Shown: piece after piece, positions 51,513 to 59,845 of the stretch
Layout: every line of letters starts with the position of its first letter
Numbering within the stretch: position 1 is the first letter of the stretch
Assembly: GCF_007830175.1 (NCBI RefSeq)
Contig: NZ_VLKH01000007.1
Span: 118,491 to 182,490 of the forward strand
Direction of reading: 5' to 3'
Source: Sedimentibacter saalensis
GTDB taxonomy: Bacteria > Bacillota > Clostridia > Tissierellales > Sedimentibacteraceae
Length of the DNA stretch: 64,000 bases
Position numbers and translations under genes: made by a program
Notes under the pieces: generated by a model
Databases searched by the model: none
Told to the model about the DNA's origin: nothing
The model's input: only the letters and a program-made list of their open reading frames with translations

Positions 51513-52760
51513 ATGATAAAATCTAGAAGCAATTTGTCAAGTCTTGAAAAGTATTGGATTTTGTACGACGTTGGAAATTCCGCTTTCATAATGCTTGTAT
51601 CAACAATTATACCCATTTATTTTAAAAATATTGCTGCAGCAAATGGTGTATCCCAGGCAAACTCAACAGCATACTGGGGATATGCAATTTCAATTTCTAC
51701 TTTGATTGTGGCAATTTTAGCGCCTACTCTTGGTACTCTGGCTGATACAAAGGGATACAAGAAACCATTGTTCACATTGTTCCTCATGATGGGAGTGCTA
51801 GGGTGTGCAGCCCTTTCCGTCCCTATGATGTGGATTATATTTCTTGTTGTTTTCATAATTGCCAAAGTCGGTGTGTCTGCAAGTTTAGTTTTTTATGATG
51901 CCATGCTTCCTGATGTTACAACTGATGAAAGAATGGATGTGCTGTCCTCTCTTGGTTATGCCTGGGGCTATATTGGTTCATGTATTCCGTTTGTAATAAG
52001 CCTCGTGCTCATATTGTCAGCCGAAAAGTTCAATATAACTTCGGCAGAAGCAACGGGAATTGCTTTTCTGATAAACGCAGTATGGTGGTTTTTAGTGACA
52101 GTTCCTCTTCTTAAAAACTACAAGCAAGTTCATTATGTAGAAGTCGAAAAGCACGCATTTGCCAATGCCTTCAAAAGACTAGGAAATACATTTAAGGATA
52201 TAAAGCATCAAAAAGAAATCTTCACGTTTCTTCTGGCATTCTTTTTCTATATTGACGGAGTGTATACCATAATTGAAATGGCAACATCATACGGAAAGGA
52301 TGTTGGCATAAGCGACAACAATCTTTTGCTTGCACTGCTCTTAACACAGGTGGTTGCTTTTCCCTTTGCTATATTGTTCGGTAAGCTTTCAAAGAAGTAC
52401 AAGACAAAAGATTTAATAGGATTTTGCATTGGAGGATATTTTTTCATAGCCTTGTTTGCTCTGCAGCTGGACAAAGCCTGGGAATTCTGGTTCCTAGCTG
52501 TATGTGTGGCTATGTTTCAGGGAGCAATTCAAGCACTGTCACGTTCATATTATGCAAAAATAATTCCAAAGGAAAAATCCAGCGAATATTTCGGATTTTT
52601 TGACATTTTTGGAAAAGGAGCATCATTTACAGGTACAATGCTAATGGGAATTACAACACAAATAAGCGGCAGCTCCAAAACAGGAGTTGCGTTTATAAGC
52701 CTCATGTTTGTGGTGGGATATCTCATATTTAAAAAAGCAGCGGGAATGCAGAAATCTTAA
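51513..52760 (+). CDS. MFS permease, UMF1/Atg22-like family
   Basis: A 415-residue, 12-helix permease. The start EKYWILYDVGNSAFIMLV and GTLADTKGYKKP (MFS loop 2-3 motif) place it in the UMF1 family, related to vacuolar amino-acid effluxer Atg22. A late motif ALSRSYYAKIIPKE is also typical. The start is ATG 51513 behind AGAGGTGG; GTG 51507 overlaps it. The cargo is unknown; amino-acid efflux is the family precedent. It is monocistronic. Confidence 0.9.
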   Translation: MIKSRSNLSSLEKYWILYDVGNSAFIMLVSTIIPIYFKNIAAANGVSQANSTAYWGYAISISTLIVAILAPTLGTLADTKGYKKPLFTLFLMMGVLGCAALSVPMMWIIFLVVFIIAKVGVSASLVFYDAMLPDVTTDERMDVLSSLGYAWGYIGSCIPFVISLVLILSAEKFNITSAEATGIAFLINAVWWFLVTVPLLKNYKQVHYVEVEKHAFANAFKRLGNTFKDIKHQKEIFTFLLAFFFYIDGVYTIIEMATSYGKDVGISDNNLLLALLLTQVVAFPFAILFGKLSKKYKTKDLIGFCIGGYFFIALFALQLDKAWEFWFLAVCVAMFQGAIQALSRSYYAKIIPKEKSSEYFGFFDIFGKGASFTGTMLMGITTQISGSSKTGVAFISLMFVVGYLIFKKAAGMQKS

Positions 52761-52792
52761 TCCGAAGATAACAAAATTATTGTCTTAATAAC

Positions 52793-52969
52793 ACGGGCGG
52801 ACACGAGGTCCGCCCCTACGTGTTGAGTATTGAAGTGTTACGTATGTTTAGAATTGTTTTCCCAATATGTAGGGGAGGATCTTGTATCCTCCCGCAGAAT
52901 TTTGAATTACATGATTATGTTATTGTTGATTTAATCCTTCCGGGCGGACACGAGGTCCGTCCCTACGAT
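52793..52969. repeat. Cluster of REP-like palindromes
   Basis: GGGCGGACACGAGGTCCGCCC (52796-52816), GAGGATCTTGTATCCTCCC (about 52875-52893) and a second GGGCGGACACGAGGTCCGTCC (52942-52962) are three palindromic units, with CCCTACG tails. A 70-codon frame through them is not a gene. Confidence 0.7.
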
Positions 52970-52998
52970 TTGTGGAGAGACAGGTTTGTCAATGGTTT

Positions 52999-53026
52999 AA
53001 AGAGCGTACTAAAACGCTCTTTTTTA
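52999..53026 (+). terminator. Intrinsic terminator
   Basis: AAAGAGCGT-actaaa-ACGCTCTTT followed by TTTT, after the repeat cluster. Confidence 0.85.
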
Positions 53027-53111
53027 AATTGAAATGAATTTTCTGAGCTTATTGTTTAAATTACTGAAAATAGGTATAATAATATAAAAAACTCTAACAA
53101 GGAGTGATAAA

Positions 53112-54497
53112 ATGCCAATAAAAGAAGCATTCATCTTGCCACATCCGCCTCTTATAATACCTGCAATCGGCGGAGGACAGGAAATTAAAATCAAAAAGAC
53201 AGTTGAGGCTTATGAAAAAGTTGCCCATAGAATAGCAGAAATAAAACCAGATACTATTGTATTGACAACTCCACATTCCATTATGTATTCAGACTACATC
53301 CATATTTCACCGGGAAGAGGAGCAAGCGGAAGTTTCAAGGAATTTGGTCATGGACAGATAAGTATGCATGTTGAATATGATGTTGATTTTGTGCAGCAAT
53401 TATCCCTATTGGCTGAACAAAGCAATATTCCGGCAGGAACACTGGGAGAAAAAAACAAAAATCTCGATCATGGAGCAATGGTTCCATTGTATTTTGTAAA
53501 TAAATACTTCAATGATTACAAGCTTGTGCGCATTTCCATATCAGGACTTACATACATAGACCACTACTCATTCGGAAAATTAATAAGCAAGGTTTCTGAC
53601 GAAAGCAGTAAGAATGTCGTGTTTATAGCAAGCGGAGATCTGTCTCACATGCTTAAGGATGAAGGGCCTTATGGTTACAGGGAAGAAGGTCCCATATTTG
53701 ACCGTGAAGTTACACAGGCCATGAGAAACGGTGACTTTTTAAAATTTATGAAATTTGATGAAGAGTTCTGTGAATCTGCTGCAGAATGCGGGCTAAGGTC
53801 ATTTATAACCATGGCAGGTTCACTTGACGGCAAGGAATTAAAATCAGAGCTTTTGTCATATGAAGGACCTTTTGGCGTGGGATATGCTGTTGCAGCTTAT
53901 GAGGTAACAGGCAATGACAGTGAAAGACATTTTGATGAAGTTTATAAAAAAGAAGAACAGTCAAAAATTGATAACCTCAAAAAAGAAGAAGACAGCTATG
54001 TGAACCTTGCAAGGAAGACACTTGAAAGCTATGTCTCCAATCACAAAAAAATTAAAAAAACAAATGACCTGGATGACGAACTTTTAAAAAATAAAGCTGG
54101 AGTATTCGTTTCATTGAAACTTGACGGACAATTGAGAGGCTGTATCGGAACAATTGCTCCCACAACAAGCTGCATCGCCGAGGAAATCATTCAAAATGCC
54201 ATAAGTGCCGGTACGGAAGATCCAAGGTTTTATCCTGTAAGTGAAGAAGAACTTCCGCGTATTATTTACAGCGTTGATGTTCTTGGAGAACCTGAAGCAA
54301 TCCAGTCAATGGAAGAACTTGACCCTGAGCGTTACGGAGTTATTGTAACAAAGGGGACAAGAAGAGGGCTTCTCCTGCCTAATCTTGAAGGGATAAACAC
54401 ACCTTTGGAGCAAGTTGGTATTGCACTTAAAAAAGCAGGAATATCAGAACATGAAAGTTATTCCATGGAACGGTTTGAGGTGGTGAGGCACAAATGA
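53112..54497 (+). CDS. AmmeMemoRadiSam proteins B and A fused: MEMO-like domain + AMMECR1 domain
   Basis: A 461-residue fusion. The N-terminal half (about 1-275) is a MEMO/class III extradiol-dioxygenase-like domain (LPHPPLIIPAIGGGQE, TTPHS, NLDHGAMVPLYF, ASGDLSHML). The C-terminal half (about 290-461) is AMMECR1 (GVFVSLKLDGQLRGCIGT with the conserved LRGCIG, then GTEDPRFYPVSEEEL). Both families occur from bacteria to humans, and the bacterial job is not established. The ATG follows AAGGAGTGAT. The radical SAM partner overlaps its stop by four bases (ATGA), so the two are translationally coupled. Confidence 0.9.
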   Translation: MPIKEAFILPHPPLIIPAIGGGQEIKIKKTVEAYEKVAHRIAEIKPDTIVLTTPHSIMYSDYIHISPGRGASGSFKEFGHGQISMHVEYDVDFVQQLSLLAEQSNIPAGTLGEKNKNLDHGAMVPLYFVNKYFNDYKLVRISISGLTYIDHYSFGKLISKVSDESSKNVVFIASGDLSHMLKDEGPYGYREEGPIFDREVTQAMRNGDFLKFMKFDEEFCESAAECGLRSFITMAGSLDGKELKSELLSYEGPFGVGYAVAAYEVTGNDSERHFDEVYKKEEQSKIDNLKKEEDSYVNLARKTLESYVSNHKKIKKTNDLDDELLKNKAGVFVSLKLDGQLRGCIGTIAPTTSCIAEEIIQNAISAGTEDPRFYPVSEEELPRIIYSVDVLGEPEAIQSMEELDPERYGVIVTKGTRRGLLLPNLEGINTPLEQVGIALKKAGISEHESYSMERFEVVRHK

Positions 54498-55321
54498 AAA
54501 TAACGTGCAGCACATGCCCGCACCTCTGCAGTATTGATGAACATCAAGTAGGGCTCTGCAAAGCCAGAAGCAACCAGGAAGGAAAAATTATACCCATAAA
54601 TTACGGACTGCTCACTAGCATTGCGCTGGACCCCATAGAAAAAAAGCCTCTGATGCGCTTTCATCCCGGAAGTAAAATATTGTCTGTGGGAAGCTTTGGA
54701 TGTAACCTTAAGTGTCAGTTCTGCCAGAATCATGAAATTTCCATGGCCTCAAAAGAAAAAGCAAATGCACGCTATGTGCCGCCGGAAGACCTGGTCATGG
54801 CTGCAGTAGATTTGGTTTCCAGGAATAACATAGGAATAGCATACACATACAACGAACCACTTGTGGGATATGAATATGTGAGAGACTGTGCTAAGCTTGC
54901 AAGAGAAAAAGGCCTTAAAAATGTAGTTGTGACAAATGGATGTTTTCTAAAGGAGCCCATGAATGAAATTATGCCATTAATTGATGCCTTCAACATAGAT
55001 TTAAAAGGCTTCACAAATGAATTTTACAAAAAAATAGGCGGGGATCTTGAAATAGTGAAAAATTTTATAGCCCTTGCAGCAGAATCAAGCCACGTGGAAG
55101 TTACAACTCTCATAATACCGGATGAAAATGACAGTGTAGAAGAAATTGAAAACTTGTCAAAATTCATTGCTGGTGTAGATGTAAACATGCCTCTTCACAT
55201 ATCAAGATTTTTTCCTTGTTATAAAATGCAGGACAAAAATCCGACAGAAGTAGAAAAAGTTTATAAGCTTGCTGACATTGCCAGAAAAAACCTTAACTAT
55301 GTCTACGAAGGAAACTGCTGA
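54494..55321 (+). CDS. AmmeMemoRadiSam system radical SAM enzyme
   Basis: A 275-residue radical SAM protein. The 4Fe-4S motif C-x3-C-x2-C is Cys70, Cys74 and Cys77 in GCNLKCQFCQNHE. An N-terminal Cys set (Cys5, Cys8, Cys12, Cys22) could hold a second metal site. Motifs YTYNEPLVGYEY and NIDLKGF are typical of this family, which is related to pyruvate-formate-lyase activases. The substrate is unknown. It overlaps the MEMO-AMMECR1 gene by four bases. The operon ends at the strong convergent terminator at 55381. Confidence 0.93.
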   Translation: MKITCSTCPHLCSIDEHQVGLCKARSNQEGKIIPINYGLLTSIALDPIEKKPLMRFHPGSKILSVGSFGCNLKCQFCQNHEISMASKEKANARYVPPEDLVMAAVDLVSRNNIGIAYTYNEPLVGYEYVRDCAKLAREKGLKNVVVTNGCFLKEPMNEIMPLIDAFNIDLKGFTNEFYKKIGGDLEIVKNFIALAAESSHVEVTTLIIPDENDSVEEIENLSKFIAGVDVNMPLHISRFFPCYKMQDKNPTEVEKVYKLADIARKNLNYVYEGNC

Positions 55322-55346
55322 TAAACACTTAACTCCGGGGATTAAC

Positions 55347-55448
55347 TCCGGGGACGTACCCTGAAATCAACTCAATTCAAAAAATGCTCTGTTAAGAATC
55401 AACTTAACAGAGCATTTTTAATAAGTAACTGAAAGGTACGTCCCCGGA
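55347..55448. repeat. 14-base inverted repeat enclosing a terminator
   Basis: TCCGGGGACGTACC (55347-55360) and its exact complement GGTACGTCCCCGGA (55435-55448) enclose the bidirectional terminator. A second partial copy, AACTCCGGGG, lies just upstream. It is related in style to the GGGGAC repeats elsewhere. Confidence 0.75.
55381..55419. terminator. Bidirectional terminator between convergent genes
   Basis: A perfect 16-base stem AAAATGCTCTGTTAAG with its complement and loop AATCAA, A-rich on one side and T-rich on the other. It serves both the radical SAM gene and glnA. Confidence 0.9.
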
Positions 55449-55453
55449 TTATG

Positions 55454-56881
55454 TTATAAGTCGTAGTACATTCCGAATTCTGCAGGATTTGGAATTAGTG
55501 AAACAGCTCTTGCTTCGTTTCTTTTTTGTTCAGCCCAGATTTCAAGAAGACGTTTTGGAAAAACATTTCCTGCCAGCAAAAATTCATAATCATTTTCCAA
55601 TGCCGTAATAGCTTCATCTAAACTTGAAGGAAGAGATTTGATTTTTTGTTTTTCTTCTTCAGGAAGGTTGTACAAATTTACGTCATATGGTCCGTATCCG
55701 CCTTCAACAGGATCGATTTTATTTAATATTCCGTCTATTCCTGCCATAAGCATTGCCGAATATGCCAGGTAAGGATTTGCAGTGCCGTCTCCTGCTCTGT
55801 ATTCAAAACGTTTCTTTTCAGGCTTCACAGCATATCCGGGAATTCTTATGACCGCGCTTCTGTTGGAACTTGCAAAGCATATGTTCACAGGTGCTTCGTA
55901 TCCGGGAACCAGTCTTTTGTAGCTGTTAGTGGAAGGGTTAGCCAAGGCACTTATTGCAGGGGCGTGTTTTAAAATTCCTCCTATAAAGTACATGGCAGTG
56001 CTGCTCAAATCGGAGTAGTTTCCCTTTTCATAAAATACAGGCTGGTTGTTTTTAAACAAATGCATGTGTACATGAAGGCCGTTGCCTGCTTCACCATACA
56101 GTGGTTTAGGCATGAAGGTGGCGGACTTTCCGGCCTTGAAAGCGGCATTCCTGACAATGTATTTTACAAGCATGGTCTTGTCTGCCATTTCCCTCAAGTT
56201 TCCAAATTCAACTTCTATTTCAACTTGTCCCGGTCCTGCAACTTCATGGTGGTGATACTTTACCTTTACTCCTCGTTCTTCAAGAAGCATGCAAATTTCA
56301 CTTCTTAAATTGTAAAGATCATCAAATGGAATATCAATGTGATATCCTCCCTTGTGCGGAACATTGAATCCTAAATTGTCATTATCCTTGCCGCTGTTCC
56401 AGTCTGCTTGTTTGGCATCAATTCTGAAACCGGTTTTATGAGGGGATGTTTCATAGCTAACGTGGTCGAAAACAAAAAATTCAAATTCAGGACCAATACG
56501 TATTTCATCAGCAATACCTGTTGAGTGCAGATAATCTTCAGCTGCCTTTGCAATTACTCGCGGATCCTGGTCAAAAGTCGTGTGTGGATTGCCAATTACA
56601 TATACATCTCCTATCATATTGATGGTAGGCACAGAGCAAAAGGGGTCAGTGAAAGCAGATGTTAAATCAGGAATAAAAACCATGTCGCTTTTTTCAAGTG
56701 GTGCAAAGCCATAGTTAGAAGCGTCAAAGCCTATTCCGCTTGCAAGAGTTTCTTCCGTAAACCTTTCTGCAGGTATGGTAAGATGACGCCAGCGTCCGGA
56801 TAAATCAATCATTTTGAAATCAATCATCTCCACACCGTGTTCCTGGATGTAATGTCTCAGTTCTTCACAATTTTTAAACAT
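55454..56881 (-). CDS. glnA: Glutamine synthetase type I
   Basis: A 475-residue GlnA that makes glutamine from glutamate and ammonia and feeds the GOGAT encoded 15 kb away. Active-site blocks are GPEFEFFVFD, GGYHIDIPFDD, HHHEVAGPGQVEIE, NGLHVHMHL, ANPSTNSYKRLVPGYEAP and NRSAVIRIPG. The loop ending in NLYNLP has Tyr404 at the place of the adenylylated Tyr of the GSI-beta type, and the length also fits beta rather than the 444-residue alpha type. The start is ATG at 56881 behind GGAGGT; the longer upstream frame is not used. Confidence 0.93.
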   Translation of the reverse strand: MFKNCEELRHYIQEHGVEMIDFKMIDLSGRWRHLTIPAERFTEETLASGIGFDASNYGFAPLEKSDMVFIPDLTSAFTDPFCSVPTINMIGDVYVIGNPHTTFDQDPRVIAKAAEDYLHSTGIADEIRIGPEFEFFVFDHVSYETSPHKTGFRIDAKQADWNSGKDNDNLGFNVPHKGGYHIDIPFDDLYNLRSEICMLLEERGVKVKYHHHEVAGPGQVEIEVEFGNLREMADKTMLVKYIVRNAAFKAGKSATFMPKPLYGEAGNGLHVHMHLFKNNQPVFYEKGNYSDLSSTAMYFIGGILKHAPAISALANPSTNSYKRLVPGYEAPVNICFASSNRSAVIRIPGYAVKPEKKRFEYRAGDGTANPYLAYSAMLMAGIDGILNKIDPVEGGYGPYDVNLYNLPEEEKQKIKSLPSSLDEAITALENDYEFLLAGNVFPKRLLEIWAEQKRNEARAVSLIPNPAEFGMYYDL

Positions 56882-57079
56882 ATTTACCTCCGTTAAAATT
56901 AGCAACTTATGCATCATTGTTATAATTATACCAATAAGTACCATGGAAGTCAAAGAATTATGAAAATGTTTTCTACACTGGAGTTTCATTTTATTTTGAC
57001 CATTAAATCATTTTAGGTTGATATAAGTGGTAATCTTTTGTATAATCTAATGGTGGCAATATTAATCGAGGTGTTGAGA

Positions 57080-57889
57080 ATGAATTTTATTATTGGTTTT
57101 TTAAAAGGTCTGGCAATGGGCGCAGGTGCCATAGCTCCAGGTGTAAGCGGCGGAGCTCTGGCAGTAATTTTTGGATTGTATGACAAGCTTGCAAATTTCA
57201 TTGCCCATTTGAACAAAAACTTCAAAGAAAATCTGATGTATTTTTTGCCTGTTGGAATAGGCGGGATTGCAGGCATATTGGTTTTTAGCAGAGTAATTGA
57301 ATACCTGTTCAATTTTTATGAAATAGAAGTGAGGTATGCTTTCGTAGGACTCATGCTTGGTACATTGCCATCTGTTGTGAAGCAAGCCAACAGGAGGGGG
57401 TTTAAAAATAAATATCTTGTACTTTTCCTCATATCCTTGTTCCTCACAATTTTACTTACATATCTTGAAAACAATGCAATAAATATTATAAGAGATGTGC
57501 AGACAACTCCTTTATATTTGATTATTTACGGAGCAATAATAGGATTTGGTACTATTATTCCCGGAATAAGCGCATCAATAATCCTTATGTACATAGGAGC
57601 ATATGAAGCAGTTATAGGAGCAATTTCAAACATAAACATATTCATGCTTTTCTACCTGGGTATAGGATTCGGTCTGAGCATTTTGTTGTTTGCAAAACTG
57701 ATTTCAATGCTTTTTCAAAAAGCATACGGCTATACATACTATACAATATTGGGACTTGTTATAGGATCTATTTTTTCTATTTTCCCGGGATTTAATTTAA
57801 CGCTTGATTATGCTTTGAATTTTTTTATTTTGATTGCTTGCTTTTATCTCACATATTCTCTCAGCAGGTACATGGGAACAGACAGATAA
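57080..57889 (+). CDS. DUF368 family undecaprenyl-phosphate translocase (PopT-like)
   Basis: A 269-residue membrane protein with about eight helices. The DUF368 signature is MGAGAIAPGVSGGALAVIFG near the N-terminus and its inverted-repeat echo GFGTIIPGISASIILMYIG. The family has been shown to recycle the lipid carrier undecaprenyl phosphate across the membrane for wall and polymer synthesis. The start is ATG 57080 behind GAGGTGTTGA; a longer TTG frame is rejected. It would act in the same lipid cycle as the LCP ligases at the window start. Confidence 0.9.
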   Translation: MNFIIGFLKGLAMGAGAIAPGVSGGALAVIFGLYDKLANFIAHLNKNFKENLMYFLPVGIGGIAGILVFSRVIEYLFNFYEIEVRYAFVGLMLGTLPSVVKQANRRGFKNKYLVLFLISLFLTILLTYLENNAINIIRDVQTTPLYLIIYGAIIGFGTIIPGISASIILMYIGAYEAVIGAISNINIFMLFYLGIGFGLSILLFAKLISMLFQKAYGYTYYTILGLVIGSIFSIFPGFNLTLDYALNFFILIACFYLTYSLSRYMGTDR

Positions 57890-57978
57890 TGTCTGGAAAA
57901 AATTAATTGATTTACAAATTTATGATTATAATTACAAATGAAATTTATAATTATAAAATACATTTAAAACGCAACACT

Positions 57979-58025
57979 AAAACAGCTGGTACATGGGCGT
58001 TGGACGCTTTCAGACAGCTGTTTTT
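57979..58025 (+). terminator. Structured terminator hairpin
   Basis: AAAACAGCTG and CAGCTGTTTT enclose a second small hairpin GCGT-tgg-ACGC, followed by TTTTTATTTTT. It could also be the 3' end of a small RNA. Confidence 0.7.
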
Positions 58026-58082
58026 ATTTTTAAACTCTAAATTAAACGTTTAAGTACAAGGTTTTCCTGGAAAAAAATAGTG

Positions 58083-58111
58083 TTGACAGACATTGAACAG
58101 AATAGTATAAT
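58083..58111 (+). promoter_or_regulatory. Promoter of cstA (first copy)
   Basis: Consensus TTGACA (58083-58088) and TATAAT (58106-58111) with 17-base spacing. Confidence 0.85.
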
Positions 58112-58304
58112 ACGTTTTGTCAGCTGAATACTGTACAGTAAATAGAAACAAATTAAAATTATTGTTTGTGAAAAGGTTATGAAATTGCAAATGATTTTAA
58201 TAAATCAAATGCATAAAGGTTACATTTTTAACAATAAATTTTATGCTGAAAAATACATAATCCTTACGAGGATTATATTCTAATAATACTAAAAGGAGAA
58301 ACAT

Positions 58305-59792
58305 ATGACGACATTTATAATCGGATTGGCAATTTTGCTTGTCGGAGGATTAGTTTACGGTAAATATTGTGAAAAGGTCTTCGGACCGGATGACAGAAAA
58401 ACACCAGCTGTTGCGAAGGCTGACGGCGTTGACTTTGTTGCCATGAAATCTTGGAAAAACAGTTTGGTAAACTTGCTGAACATTGCAGGCACAGGACCTA
58501 TACTTGGACCAATACAGGGAATTTTATTTGGACCTATTGCATTTCTTACTATTCCAATAGGATGTGTTTTAGCAGGATCAATGCATGACTACTTTGTAGG
58601 AATGATTTCCATGAGAGAAGGCGGAGCACAGCTTCCTAAAATGATTGATAAATATCTCGGAAAGAAAATTCGAGGAGTATACAACGTATTTATTTGGATA
58701 TTGATGATATTGGTTGGAGTTGTATTTGTTTACACACCTGGGGATTTAATAGTTAAAGAACTTATCGGACAAGAATCAGTTGCTTCAAATCCTACCATGT
58801 GGATGGTTTACGGCGGAATATTCCTTTATTACCTGGTAGCAACATTATTCCCGATAGATGCAATAATTGGAAGAGTTTATCCGTTGTTTGGAGCAATATT
58901 AATCATATCAGCAATTGGTGTTCTGTTTGGAATACTTGCTGACGGTGGAGCAAACTTAACAAACTTATCTTTCACAGGAACTATGTTTTCACAGCATCCA
59001 GGCAAACTTCCTTTCGTACCGGTATTCTTCATAACAGTTGCATGCGGTATAATGTCAGGCTTCCACGGAACTCAGACAACTTTGATTTCACGTACTATCA
59101 AGACAGAAAAAGAAGGAAAAATGACTTTCTTCAACATGATGCTTGCTGAAGGCTTCATAGCAATGGTATGGGCTGCTGGAGCAATGGTGTTGTTCAACAG
59201 AGGAACAGAAGTTTCAACTAACGCAACTTTGATGATAGGTGTTATTTCAAGAGAATTCTTAGGATCTGTCGGAGCATTGTTTGCAATACTAGGCGTTATA
59301 GTTCTTCCTATAACATCAGGAGACACAGCATTCAGAGGATTAAGACTTATGATTGCTGAGCAGTTCAACATAGATCAGTCAAAAAAAGGAAAAAGAATTG
59401 CTGTAACACTGGCAATATTTGTTCCTGCAATAATAATACTGGTTTACGCAAAAATGAATCCATCAGGATTTAACATTCTCTGGAGATATTTCGCATGGAC
59501 AAACCAGACAGTTGCAATATTTGCATTGGCCTTGGTTACAATATACCTGAAGCTTAACAAAAAGAACTACTGGATTTCATTGATACCAGGAATGTTCTAC
59601 ACATTCATAATAACAAGCTACATTCTTCATGCACCAATTGGGTTTGGTCTTGAATCAAGATTAGGAATGAATCCTGAAAGCTATGCTATTTCATATGTGG
59701 TGGCAGGAGTGCTCACATTGCTTTACGGATGGTACACTTTAAAGCTTTCTGAAAAAAGAAAAGATATTATAGCAAGCACTGTATTAGATTAA
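58305..59792 (+). CDS. cstA: CstA family carbon-starvation/peptide or pyruvate transporter (copy 1)
   Basis: A 495-residue permease with about 13 helices. CstA signatures are NIAGTGPILGPIQGILFGP near the N-terminus, SMHDYFVGMISMREGG and SGFHGTQTTLISR. CstA proteins import peptides or pyruvate during carbon limitation. The ATG follows AAAAGGAG. It has a consensus promoter and a long leader with a stable hairpin. The second CstA at 62045 differs in length and loop sequence, so the two are paralogues, not a recent duplicate. A strong terminator follows. Confidence 0.93.
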   Translation: MTTFIIGLAILLVGGLVYGKYCEKVFGPDDRKTPAVAKADGVDFVAMKSWKNSLVNLLNIAGTGPILGPIQGILFGPIAFLTIPIGCVLAGSMHDYFVGMISMREGGAQLPKMIDKYLGKKIRGVYNVFIWILMILVGVVFVYTPGDLIVKELIGQESVASNPTMWMVYGGIFLYYLVATLFPIDAIIGRVYPLFGAILIISAIGVLFGILADGGANLTNLSFTGTMFSQHPGKLPFVPVFFITVACGIMSGFHGTQTTLISRTIKTEKEGKMTFFNMMLAEGFIAMVWAAGAMVLFNRGTEVSTNATLMIGVISREFLGSVGALFAILGVIVLPITSGDTAFRGLRLMIAEQFNIDQSKKGKRIAVTLAIFVPAIIILVYAKMNPSGFNILWRYFAWTNQTVAIFALALVTIYLKLNKKNYWISLIPGMFYTFIITSYILHAPIGFGLESRLGMNPESYAISYVVAGVLTLLYGWYTLKLSEKRKDIIASTVLD

Positions 59793-59800
59793 TTTTGAAA

Positions 59801-59832
59801 AACCATCTGCATGATTGCAGATGGTTTTTTTG
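59801..59832 (+). terminator. Terminator between cstA and arsA-like gene
   Basis: AAACCATCTGC-atgatt-GCAGATGGTTT with a T run. It also lies at the 3' side of the minus-strand ATPase gene. Confidence 0.92.
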
Positions 59833-59845
59833 AATTATGGTGGAA

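Larger units (their letters stand above)
57890..58304. other. 415-base upstream region of cstA
   Basis: It holds a terminator hairpin (57979-58025), a consensus promoter (58083-58111) and an untranslated leader of about 185 bases. The leader has a palindrome ACTGTACAGT (58132-58141 region) and a hairpin ATAATCCT-tacg-AGGATTAT (58257-58276) with a UACG tetraloop, about 20 bases before the ribosome site. No known riboswitch class fits. Confidence 0.6.

Noticed and set aside
52820..53032. 70-codon ORF through the REP-like repeats
   Set aside because: It is made of palindromic repeat units and has no ribosome site or recognisable product.
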